From positions 14,109,903 to 14,173,902 of the forward strand of contig NC_037271.1 of assembly GCF_000002425.4 (NCBI RefSeq): DNA of 64,000 bases. Direction: 5' to 3'. Both the position numbers and the translations under genes were made by a program. The stretch comes from Physcomitrium patens. Its lineage: Eukaryota; Streptophyta; Bryopsida; Funariales; Funariaceae. The notes below the pieces were generated by a model. It was not told the DNA's origin. It worked only from the letters and a program-made list of their open reading frames with translations, and made no database searches. Positions 1 through 10,245 of the stretch are shown here, in pieces (the stretch's first letter is position 1; each line of letters begins with the position of its first letter).

Positions 1-2
1 AG

Positions 3-2231
3 TGTTTATTTCACCAAATGGAAATGGAGTTTTTGGGATTCGTTGTGACTACGAAAGGCTTGAAGATAGATCCCAAGAAGGTGGAAGCAATCGTGTCTTG
101 GAAGGTTCCAAAGACGATTAGAGACGTACAATGCTTTCTTGATTTTGCTAACTTCTATCGGATCTTCATCAAAAATTATTCTCAAGTTGTTGCTCCTCTC
201 ACTCAGTTGACATGCCAGGATAAGCTGAAATGGGGACCTCTAACGGAGAAGGCGTTTCAAGACCTGAAGACGGCATTTACTACGACTCCAATCTTGGTAC
301 ATCCAGACTTTACAAAGGCCTTCTATTTAGAAATTGATGCTTTGGATTTTACTTTAGGAGTTGTACTTTCACAAATGGAAGAAGACAAGAAGCTCCATGT
401 GGTTGCATTCTATTCTTGAAAGTTTTTTGCTGCTGAAATCAATTATGAGATCCACGATAAAGAACTTCTTGCTATAGTGGATTCTTTCCAAGAATGGTGT
501 CACTTTCTTGAAGGAGCTACACACCCAGTGACCGTATACACGGATCATAAGAATTTGGAGTATTTCATGTCGGCTTGAGTTCTAAATCGACGTCAAGCTT
601 GGTGGAGTATGTCGCTATCTAGGTTTGATTTTGTTATCACTTATCGACTTGGAAAGCAGCAAGGACTATCTGATACCTTATCGAGGAGATTGTAACTTGT
701 ACCAAAGTCTAGAGAAGTAGCGTTTGATCAACAATGTATGACGTTGTTGAAGCCAGAGCAATTTCAGCTTTGCGCTACTATTGTGCCAATTGATGTTGAC
801 TTCCTGAATCAGGTATGTGTTGTGACCATTGAAGATTCAGTAGCCATTGATATCAAGTAGCGTGCCAATGACGACAAGTTCAAGGTGGAGGGAGATCTTT
901 TATACTTTGACGAGCGGTTGTATATTCCAAAAGGACCAGCACGACTCCGAGTTCTTCAATCTCGCCAAGATTTTCTAGCTGCGAGACATTTTGGATTCAA
1001 CAAGACCTTGGAGCTTATTTCTCGAGATTTCTGGTGGCCCCAAATGTGGAAGGATGTGAAAGATTTTTTCCTCTCCTGCGACATCTGTTCAAGTTCCAAG
1101 AATCCTCAACATCGCCCTTATGGACTTCTATAGCCATTGTCGATTCCACGTCAACCATGGTCTTCAGTTTCCATGGACTTTTTCATGGACCTGCTATCAT
1201 CGAACTCATTTGAGAGCATCTTTGTTGTAGTAGATCGGCTTACAAAGATGGCGCACTTTGTTCCTTGCAAGAAGACATCGTCTAGTGAAGTCACAGCAAG
1301 GCTCTTTTTCAATAATGTGTATCAATATCATGGACTACTAGATAATATTGTATCAAATCGAGGAACCCAGTTCGTGTCAAAGTTTTGGAGATCTCTCTTT
1401 GAGATATTGAAGGTAGATATCAAGCTTTCTTCGACTTTTCATCCTCAAACTAATGGCCAAATGGAAAGTGTGAACCAAGTCTTGGAACAATACTTATGAT
1501 GCAGCATCAACTATCAGCAAGACGATTAGGCCGCATATCTGTCGCTAGCCGAGTTTGCATATAACAACACCCTCCATGCATCGACTCAATACACACCATT
1601 CTTTTCCAACTATGGGTATCATCTGAAGCTTGATTTATTGAGTCTGTCAACAAATAACAATCTAGTAGCTGAAAGATTTGCAAAGCAACTATCAGAGCTT
1701 CAAACTACATTGAAGCTTCAATTACAATCCGCTCAAGAATCCTACAAGGCGTCTGCAGATAGATTTTGGAATCAAGCACCTACTTTCAAAATTGGAGATA
1801 AAACATGGCTTCTTCAACGGAATATCAAGACCAAGCGACCATGTGATAAACTGGACTATTGAAGATTAGGACCATTTATCATCCAGAAGCAAATCAATCC
1901 AATGGCGTACCGTCTAGAATTACCGACTTCTATGAAGGTACATCCAGTCTTTCATGTTTCTCTGTTGGAGCCTTATCGAGAGTCGTCTTTTTTTGAAAGA
2001 GTGCAATATTCGCCACCTAGTATTGAGATCGAGAACCACGAAGAATACGAGGTCGAAAAGGTACTAGATTCATGGCAAAGGTGGAGCAAGTTAGAGTATC
2101 TTGTTCATTGGTGCGGCTATGACATTAATGAGCGAACGTAGGAGCCAACTGAAAATCTCGCCAATGCACCACAAAAGGTACATGAGTTTCATCAACAACA
2201 TCCTCATAAACCTAAGTCGGTTCAACAATAG
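3..2231 (+). pseudogene. Copy A pol: RT end, RNase H, integrase, chromodomain
   Basis: One frame (starting at 3) encodes gypsy pol up to a TAG at 2229-2231. The first 60 codons are the RT connection with GFVVTTKGLKIDPKKVEAI. RNase H follows, with FYLEIDALDFTLGVVLSQ near 325-378 and [12 protein letters not shown] near 530-565. Integrase has the H2C2 finger (RHFGFNK, CDICSSSKNPQHRP, about 980-1120) and a D,D,E core (SMDFFMDLL near 1170, SNRGTQFVSKF near 1350, GQMESVNQ near 1455). The chromodomain occupies about 2010-2210 (EEYEVEKVLDS, YLVHWCGY). Nine in-frame stops (417, 576, 693, 858, 1131, 1497, 1527, 1860, 2139) break it. There is no frameshift. The stop at 2139 replaces the conserved Trp of the chromodomain WEP motif. 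It cannot encode a full polyprotein without readthrough. Confidence 0.9.
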
Positions 2232-2386
2232 CTTCCTTCTGAAGCTTGCTCACTCAAGAATATAAGAAAGGGGGAGAGCACCACCCAAATTCGTAGTTGA
2301 TGTAGTTATTTTCTCCAAGATAAAATAGAATTTTTTCAGTAGCCATAGTTTGGTCTTCTGATATAAATAGCCAAGAGATAGATACT

Positions 2387-2716
2387 ATGCCAATCAGATT
2401 ATCTCAAATGACTAGCTCACAAAGGCGACCCCGAGTTGAAGAACCGCCTACACCATGACAACGACGGAGGATACCGAATAACTGATCATTGGTGATTGTA
2501 CTTGAGTTCAAGCCTGCTTATGATGGTCAGCCAAAAGGCGTGTTTGCAAGATAATTTCACAATGAGGACACGGAAGTTCATGCTTGGTCAGAAGTCGAAG
2601 GCGTGGGCCACTACTATTGGCTTCAAGGGCCGATGAATCACTTACCTCGTGAACAACAGTTGGAGTTTATAGCAGATGTTAGGCGACAGATCTTCATTTT
2701 TTTGCGTTGGTATTGA
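2387..2716 (+). pseudogene. Extra ORF between pol and 3' LTR, copy A (unrecognised)
   Basis: A single frame of 109 codons from ATG 2387 to TGA 2714-2716 lies 155 bp after the pol stop and ends 36 bp before the polypurine tract. Three internal stops (TGA 2456, TGA 2483, TAA 2552) interrupt it; all could come from CGA or CAA by C-to-T change. The N-terminus is basic and polar (SQRRPRVEEPPTP). The rest holds conserved blocks such as AYDGQPKGVFA, FHNEDTEVHAW, GPMNHLPRE and LEFIADVRRQIF. The same blocks occur at the same place in copy B (23611-23933), which argues for past protein-level selection. I do not recognise the family. There is no obvious membrane segment, so it does not look like an envelope protein. 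A pyrimidine-rich stretch ending in AG at about 2340 could be a splice acceptor; that is speculative. Confidence 0.6.
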
Positions 2717-2805
2717 TTAACAACAACATTGCTTCTCAGAGAGCTCGAAGCTAAAGGAGGGGGTGATGTTAGAGACATAGTCCTTAGAACCTTCTAGAGA
2801 CAAGT

Positions 2806-2852
2806 TTCTAGAATCTTCTAGAAGCAAGTCTCTGGAACTTTCTAGAAGCTTC
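2806..2852 (+). promoter_or_regulatory. Heat-shock-element cluster 1, copy A LTR
   Basis: TTCTAGAATCTTCTAGAA at 2806-2823 is a perfect run of four alternating TTC/GAA units at 5-bp spacing, the canonical heat-shock-factor site. A second perfect four-unit run (GAA-CT-TTC-TA-GAA-GC-TTC) is at 2835-2852. The sites lie about 175-220 bp upstream of the TATA box at 3025. HSF binding is inferred from the motif only. Confidence 0.7.
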
Positions 2853-2936
2853 CTAGTTGATGGAAGTTGCTTAAGAAGCTTCCTAGTTAGTAGAAGATGT
2901 TAGAGACATAGTCCTTAGAACCTTTTAGAGACAAGT

Positions 2937-2983
2937 TTCTAGAATCTTCTAGAAGCAAGTCTTTGGAACCTTCTAGAAGCTTC
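2937..2983 (+). promoter_or_regulatory. Heat-shock-element cluster 2, copy A LTR (duplicate)
   Basis: This is the 131-bp-shifted duplicate of the previous cluster. Perfect four-unit sites lie at 2937-2954 and 2966-2983, about 40-90 bp upstream of TATATA at 3025-3030. All four TTC/GAA units of each site are intact in both tandem copies although flanking bases differ. Confidence 0.7.
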
Positions 2984-3024
2984 CTAGTTGATAGAAGTTA
3001 CTTGAAAAGTTTCTTAAATAGGGG

Positions 3025-3030
3025 TATATA
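3025..3030 (+). promoter_or_regulatory. TATA box of copy A LTR
   Basis: TATATA lies 40 bp downstream of the last heat-shock element and about 180 bp before the LTR end. This is a normal layout for an LTR U3/R promoter. Confidence 0.5.
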
Positions 3031-3212
3031 TTGGAATCGAGGCTGAAGAGTTCTTCAGTCTTGACAACACATCTCTTGGAGCTCTAGCTCACCTCTTTGG
3101 TGTTGTTCTTGTATTCATTTGATTAATCTAATTCTTGTCAGTTCTTCTTGAACTTCTTGTTAGATCTTGAGCCTGTATTTCTATGTCCGTGATAATTTCT
3201 ATGTCCGTGACA

Positions 3213-3749
3213 TTGATTGGCTTAAATAAATTATAGATAATTTTTTTGTTAAAAGTAATATATTAACTTCTTACTAATTATATTAGAATTATAAAAAACA
3301 ACTAATTTTTCATACTTTAAAATATTGATATAAAATATTTCAAAGTTGTCATTTAATATTGAATTCTCTATTATGATGAAAATCTTTTTTTTGAATATAA
3401 TTCAATGAAAAAAAAATCAAGTTGTAAGTTTTTTGTAAATTATTAAAATAATATTAAAAATAAATCTAACAAGAAATATTACTTTCAACATAGATTTCTT
3501 CCATATTTGTGTTAGTGAATTGATTTTTAATCTTCTATCATATTTTTGGATTATTAACAAAGAATTTATGATAAATTTTGCCAAACTTAGCAAGAAGTCA
3601 TTTCAAAGTATTATATCTACTACTAATTTAGTAATATATAAATAAAATTTATAATTTGATGTAAATTTTGTGTTTAAGTGGAATAAAATTTATTTAAATC
3701 TTTGATCTTTTAAAGATATTATGATCATTTGGCTCAAATTATCATGAAT
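3213..3749. other. AT-rich stretch without a recognisable feature
   Basis: Roughly 540 bp of AT-rich sequence separates the copy A LTR from a second type of LTR. I see no ORF, RNA gene or clear repeat in it. Confidence 0.6.
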
Positions 3750-4290
3750 ATACACATTAATTCTAATAGTTACTCATATGATTAGGTAGAAATATGTAAT
3801 ATAGATTAATTTCAAAATGTCTTCTAAAGAAGCTTTTTAGAAGCTTTGTAGATATAATTTTGACTTTACACATATTTGTAGTTGATTGGTAGGTTAGAAA
3901 CTTTGTCAACTAGTTAACTATATACTACACATGTTGATAGCTTATGGAACAAGCTAACTATATGGCACATATATAAATAACTTGCCTTGCAAGTTAAGAC
4001 ATGTGTTTAGCAAAGTCAATACATATTAGAGTTTCTATAGAAGATCACTACATAGCTCCTAGTTAGAAAGTATGTATGGAGAAAAGAGTGAAGCTTTCTT
4101 CACTCTTATCAATGCCTTTTTAGTCTTAAGTCTTGTTTCAAGACTTTCTAGTTTTCTCGTCTTTAGTAATAGACATTCTAATTCAATATATTACTATCTT
4201 TGAATGATTTTTTAGTCTTTTTAAATAACACGAGTGAATTGAGATTTTCTTTCTTTAAAATTCATGTCTTTGATACATATCAAACTAAGA
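3750..4290 (+). repeat. Type-2 LTR, apparently solo
   Basis: This segment matches 31855-32395, 52870-53405 and 60880-61390 along its length. Shared blocks include AACAAGCTAACTATATGGC, CATAGCTCCTAGTTAGA, AGAGTGAAGC..TTCTTCACTCTT and a TTTCAAGACTTTCTAGTTTT region. Near its left end a GAAGC..TTTTTAGAAGC block is a weak remnant of heat-shock-element spacing. No gag or pol sequence follows, so it is a solo or truncated LTR. The ends are approximate. Confidence 0.65.
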
Positions 4291-6462
4291 AGTAGGAATA
4301 TATACTTAGAAGGAAAAGATAAGTCATAATATGGATATTAATAATGCATTGTATCATCTCAAAATTCTATAATCCATTCTCTATAAATTTTGGAATTGTA
4401 TTCAAGTCCAAAATAGCTTGAATTGAGTCAATTCTATTCTATGTAAATTAACATCAAATTCTTGGAAACATAGTCTTTAAAATTCATTCACTTTGAAGTA
4501 AGTCATTTTTTTTCTAAAATTTATTCTTTAAATTAATTTACTAGTATAAGATTTGATCTTTATTTGAAAAATTATATACATATTTATATGCTAATTGGAT
4601 TCAAAGAAAACCATTTTCCTTAAAAATGAAGTGTAAATTAATATATTTATTAAACATCTTATTTAAAAAGATTAAATTGAATATAAACAAAAAAAAAAAA
4701 AAAAAATCAAAAAAAAAAATAGAAAATCATTTAAAACATAAGACTATCATACTCTAGAGATGAAATATGTCATAGATGCCTAATGACAAATCTAAGTTCT
4801 AAAGACAATAATATAATAAAATTAAACTTTAGAATATCTTAATGTGGTGTAATCTTATACAAAAGTATGAATGAATTAATCCTAGTATTATTTCTTTCTT
4901 GTAAGTATTCTTAGCTATGCCTTCTAGATATTAAAAATTAAATATTCTAATATATATATTTATCACTTCATTAACATGTAAAATATATCTTATTTCTGTA
5001 TTTTATATATATATAATTTTATTATATCTTCAATATCAAAAATTAAAATTATTTATATTAAATAAGCATTCAATTAATTTGATATTTATAAACAAATCAA
5101 TAAAAGTATTTTAAGATAATTTTTATTAAAGTTTTTAATCCTATATTTATTCTTAATTTATATTTCTATCTCTTATTTTATATAATTATCATATATTATT
5201 AGGTGATATAAAATAAATAATAAACTATAATTATTTAATAAATTTTTTTAAATATATTTTTTCAAATCCAACTACCTCAAATAAGACATTTAATATTCAT
5301 TGATAGTATCAATTATCTACAAGATCAAAAACTTAAAAATTCAAATAGATATTAGTAATATTACAAAATTTGATAATCAAGAAATTAATAACAACTTATT
5401 TTGTGAATTAAGAGGAAAAAAACATAAAGATAAACATAAAAATTGGAAAAAAAATGAACTTTGTAGAAACAAATGCTATTGAGAAAATACAAATAGAGCA
5501 AAATAAATTTAAATGTGACTTGTTTCTTAAACAATAGCAAAATGAAAGATTGCAACACAAACTAATTGAGCAAGTATAGAAAAAATACAACCCATGTTAT
5601 AATTATTTTTACGAATATATATATAATTTAAGTAGAAATTGAATTAAATTAAAAATATTCTTTGTGTGGTTAATATAATTTTAAATATAAAAAAAATAAT
5701 TTTTATTTAATTACTTTGAATAATGCTTATATATCAAAAAAATTGAAATGTAGTGATTGATACCAGCAAAATAAGTATTGAATTCATAAATTAAAAATAA
5801 AAAATAAAAAATAAAAATCTTTGATTCATATTCCATAAAAAAAGTGTGTCTAGTAGCAAATATTTTAATGTATTGAATTATTTCTCTGAAATTTCACCTT
5901 TTAAGGTGTCAAGACTCTAATAATAATACTATTAAATTAATAAATAAACTTATGAATGTATAAGGGCTTTCCACCATCTACAGTTGCAGTATTAAAATAA
6001 TCAATCATAGACCATATAATAGACATAAAACTAAATAATGGTAATATAAAGTAATAAGAAACCAAAGTAATCTATATTCATCTTTATTTTATTTTTTTGC
6101 ATATATTTTACCAAAATTTTACAATCTATTATTCAAATAAATTTTTAAAATTTTAATTGCTCTTAAACTTATTTATTTGTTTTAGAAATTTTAAGGAATT
6201 ATTTTAAATAAACAATGAATAGTAGTATAAATAAATTTAAAAGAATCAAAATTCTCTTAATTTACTAATTTACTCATTTTTCCATGTAATTTTTTTGAAA
6301 CAATATAATTGTAAACAAATTCTCAACTTTGATGCTTATAATGATAGAAAATCTTAACAAATAAATTAATTCTATACAAAATTTTAGAAATAATTTACAT
6401 TTTATATATTCTATATTATAAATTTTTGGAATAAAAATAAAATGAAAAGAAAATAAACATAG

Positions 6463-6509
<47 letters not shown>

Positions 6510-6996
6510 TAGATAGATAGATAGATATATTTTAAAATGTATTTGAAATATATCTAAAGTGTATTGAACAAATAATTTAGATAGTTGTAAATCAAAATTA
6601 GAATACAAGAAAGATATTACAAACTCTTAGGATGGCCTTAGTCTTGTTTTAATATATATAAGTTCCCAAGAAAGTTATTTTGAAGCTTCCTAGAATCTCT
6701 AAAGTTTGTATTTAAATTCTCTTGTTATTGATTGCTTCCAAAAAGTCTCCTTAAAAGTAAGAAACTTGTACATTTAGTTTTGAAAGCCACATGAAATATT
6801 TGCAAAAGCCTAAATATATAATTTATATCTAAAAATATTCATTAAAACTTCTTAAGAAAAATATTATCTATCTAAAATGTTTTTCTACTTTTGCTGCCCT
6901 TATTTCACTTCTACTTACTAAAATGATATATACATTCATTACACTATGTGTATAGATAGATAAATACTCTAAAATAAATATTCTATAAATACAATA

Positions 6997-7038
<42 letters not shown>

Positions 7039-7196
7039 TATTTTTGAAAAGTAATGAAAAAAATCTTTTTAATCATATGAGATTAAAATCTTAATTCTAT
7101 ATTGTAATGATATTTATAAAATATATACAAAATATAAAAATAAATAAAAATAAAAATTATCTAAATGTCAATTTTATATTTAAAAAATTATATATA

Positions 7197-7230
<34 letters not shown>

Positions 7231-8370
7231 GTTATTAATAAAAAATATAAAAGCATATTAACCAATTGCGTAAGTTTTTATTTATTTTATTGACTTTAGT
7301 TTTTAGTTTTAATTCATTTATTCTATCTTTATCTGCCACAAATTAATTGACTTTAAACATTGTCTGTTTTTAATAATAGAATTTGATAAGATAATCTAAA
7401 TAGAAATTTTCTTATTTTCTATAATTCTACTTATCTGTTTTTTATAAAAAAATATCAGACTCTTGGCGTTTACTTCAATTTTTATTTGGTACTTTGAATA
7501 TAACATGATAATTTATAATTTATATTTTTATTTTAAAGTATTTTTTATTTTTTAAAATTAATTAATGAATATGCAATAACTCAAAAAAAAAATTTGTATT
7601 ATTTCTGTTTTTATACATGTTAATCATTAATATATTTCAAATTCATTTTTTAAACAAAAAAATTTAATTTTTCAATTACTTATAAAAGAGAACTAAATAT
7701 ATTAAACTACATCTTATATTTTTGATTATTTGTGTATATGTACATATATTTATATATATGTATATGTATATGTATTTATATATGTGTATACATAAATATA
7801 TATTATTATCAATTAAATAAAGATTTACATGGTATTATAAAAAAAAACTTACCAATGTATTTATTCTATTAAAGATCTATTTAGTCAATAAAGTTTATTC
7901 TAATTTTAGGTTTAATTTTAAATCAATTAAAATACTTACAATATGTCTTTTAACTATATTATTTAATATTTGAGTAATATAATTAAATCATCTTCAATCT
8001 GTAAATAAATATTTTATTTTTATAAAAAATAATTTATAATCCAAAATTATATTGGTGATTAGTCATAAAAATGGTGGGAAAGACCATATTAAAAAAAATT
8101 AATAAGTGTATATAGATAGCTTTTTAAATTCATATAAACCTAGATATTTAATCTTGAAGATTGTTAGGTCTAGACTGACCTGAAACTACCTATGAATAAT
8201 ATGTTGTATTTAGATTTGTAAAAACAGTAATAAAGGAGTTGGCAATACAATATCTAGTTGTAAAATTATAACTATGCTTGATAGAACTTTGCATAGAATT
8301 TACAACAATAGGATTCAAAAATGGTAATAACTAAATAAATAAACAAATAAGTTAAAAGTGATACATGATT

Positions 8371-8405
<35 letters not shown>

Positions 8406-9600
8406 TTTTAAAAACATTTTAAGTTAATATTTTGATAATTATAAATAAAAATTATGTTAATAATAAAACAAAGATAAAAGGATATTCTTTCATGAAATGG
8501 AGTAAAAACAACTATTAAATAATTAACTATTAAATAGAATCTGAAATTTTTATAAAGTAGAATTATAAATATCCTTTTTATAAAATAGTTTTTCTTTTTG
8601 AATTTAAGAGATTCTACCGAGTGAAAATTTTGTGAAATAAACCTACTTCTACAGAGCGCTTGCAAAAATTCTTTAGATTTTACTGCTATAGAATGCTTCA
8701 TTGAGTTTTAAGAAATTTGTTATAAATTGTAATAGACACAAGTTTTTGTTGTAAAGACTTGTAGATCTTTGAAAATGTTTTTATGTACAGTATTATTATC
8801 ATTTCATTACCAGCTTTTAAGTTTAAAATTGGAACTTGTAAAAAATCAAAACCAAGCATATTATAAATCAAAATAAAAAAATCAAAACATTTGCAATAGT
8901 AACAGCAATACAACATGTATAATTGCACAACATGAACATTATATATTATTTACATCGAGATTTTATTCAAAGTAAGTAACATACATTAAAGTAAGTAACA
9001 TACATTAAAATGCATATTTATGTTGAAAGAATAATTCAAAGAATTACGAAAATTAAATAGAATTTAATAATTATTAACCCTGATTTTTTAAAATACTTAT
9101 TTGTTTCATATGTTTGTTATATAATAGTAGAACAACATAATTATTGGATAAAATATCCTGCTACTTCTTTCCAAAGAATTCCAAAATCATAAACAAGTAC
9201 AGTGTTTTGTGTACTGAAAATATAAACTTACATCAAATATATACAAAATATGTAGAAATATTATCCACAACTGTCCTGTGCATTATCAAAAAACATTTTC
9301 ATACACGCATACGTGTGTGTGTGTGTATATATTGAATATTGGAAATATTGAAAATAAAGAAAGACACATTCAATCTTCAACTTATTTTTCTCTTTTTTAC
9401 TTCTTGCTATTTATACGAACTACTCAAAATAAAATGCATCTATCGACTTCATACACATGTCGCTTTTCCACTTTCAGAATACAATGCTATTCAATTTTTT
9501 CCTGAGATTCATAGAGAACCAATTTTTCTCCTTTTACAATTCACAAGAAGCTCAACTAATTACATTTCTCATTAAACAAAACTAAAATGTCCAGAAATCT
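4291..9600. other. AT-rich intergenic region with TA microsatellites
   Basis: About 5.3 kb with very high AT content. ORFs here are short and low-complexity, and none is convincing. It contains (TA)n runs near 7000-7036, 7193-7226 and 8375-8402, a compound (TA)n(TAGA)n at 6469-6528, a (GT)n run near 9312, and oligo-A tracts near 4690-4720. Decayed transposon sequence is likely but cannot be assigned by eye. Confidence 0.6.
6469..6528. repeat. Compound (TA)n(TAGA)n microsatellite
   Basis: About 40 bp of TA repeats is followed by five or more TAGA units. The apparent coding frame over it is a low-complexity artefact. Confidence 0.9.
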
Positions 9601-10245
9601 TAATTGAATGCATTCACACACACACACACGTGTACTAAATGAATTCACTCCGAACGTGAAAGCTTTGGCTTGGATCCGAAGCTGAAGACACAAAGATACG
9701 ACCGAGCTCACAGTAGACACGTTCCTAGGTGAGAATACGGAGGAGGGAGGTAGGGGAACAAGCCCCGCTAAATAGATGGATGAATACGTACACGAATGGA
9801 TGTGATCATACATCGATCGTTCGAAACAGGGTGCGCTGGTACCTGGAGACTCTGATGGCAGGCTTCGGGCACTTGGTTGTGCCCCTGCGTCGCCATGTCT
9901 GCAGTTGTGCTGGACTTGTGACTTGTGATCCTGCTTGGCTTCTCTGATTCTTACACTCCGCCCCGCGTTAGATGCGTCGCCGCTGTTGCCTCACTGCATA
10001 ACCAGGAATATGAACTCACTGCTCTCAACAGCTGGATTATGCGAAGCTTCCATACGGAATAAGGATGTGTAGAGGTAGTCGTTCGAGGTTAGATCAGAAA
10101 CCCTAAGGTTCAGGGTGGAGAGGGATTGAGGAGGGAGGATTTTGATTCGTCGATTGCAGGAGGAGCCAGGTTAGCAGCAAGAGTCACTATAGCAGGAGCT
10201 TTGGTTTGGCTGTGCAAAGGAGATTAGCATTTGGCAATCGTAGGG
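9600..10245 (+). promoter_or_regulatory. RER1 upstream region and leader, with telo-box
   Basis: Base composition changes sharply from AT-rich to balanced at about 9610, where a (CA)n run sits at 9613-9630. The next 600 bp lead to the RER1 start codon. AAACCCTAA at 10098-10106 is a telo-box, a plant element found near the transcription start of many housekeeping and translation-related genes. No exact start site can be set from sequence alone, and ORFs here show no recognisable protein. Confidence 0.45.

Larger units (their letters stand above)
1..3212 (+). mobile_element. Ty3/gypsy chromovirus, copy A (5' part outside window)
   Basis: This is the 3' part of an LTR retrotransposon. In order it holds the end of reverse transcriptase, RNase H, integrase, a C-terminal chromodomain, an extra reading frame, a polypurine tract (2753-2763) and a 3' LTR. 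The RT-RNase H-integrase order defines Ty3/gypsy. A chromodomain with recognisable aromatic positions points to the Tcn1-like chromoviruses of fungi, mosses and lycophytes, rather than the seed-plant CRM/Tekay/Reina groups; this is inference from its appearance. The copy is the least decayed of the family here: pol and the extra frame keep their reading frames without indels and are broken only by stop codons. The 5' LTR and gag lie outside the window, so no target-site duplication can be read. Confidence 0.9.
2767..3212 (+). repeat. 3' LTR of copy A
   Basis: The LTR follows directly on the polypurine tract, starts TGTTAGAGACATAG and ends GTCCGTGACA (TG...CA ends). It is 446 bp long. The first 131 bp (2767-2897) are tandemly duplicated at 2898-3010, so the TGTTAGAGACATAG start occurs twice. 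A 14-bp motif (CTATGTCCGTGATA or GACA) is also doubled at the 3' end. TATATA lies at 3025-3030. With no 5' LTR in the window the 3' boundary rests on the CA end only. Confidence 0.75.

Noticed and set aside
5300-5590. Overlapping 60-codon ORFs resembling a basic gag fragment
   Set aside because: Lys/Asn-rich composition follows from AT-rich DNA; no capsid or knuckle motif is present.
6411-6608. 65-codon minus-strand ORF with an Ile-Tyr repeat
   Set aside because: It is the translation of a (TA)n microsatellite.
10231-10245. Upstream in-frame extension of RER1 to a TTG codon
   Set aside because: It starts at TTG, not ATG; ATG 10246 gives the N-terminus and length expected for the family.
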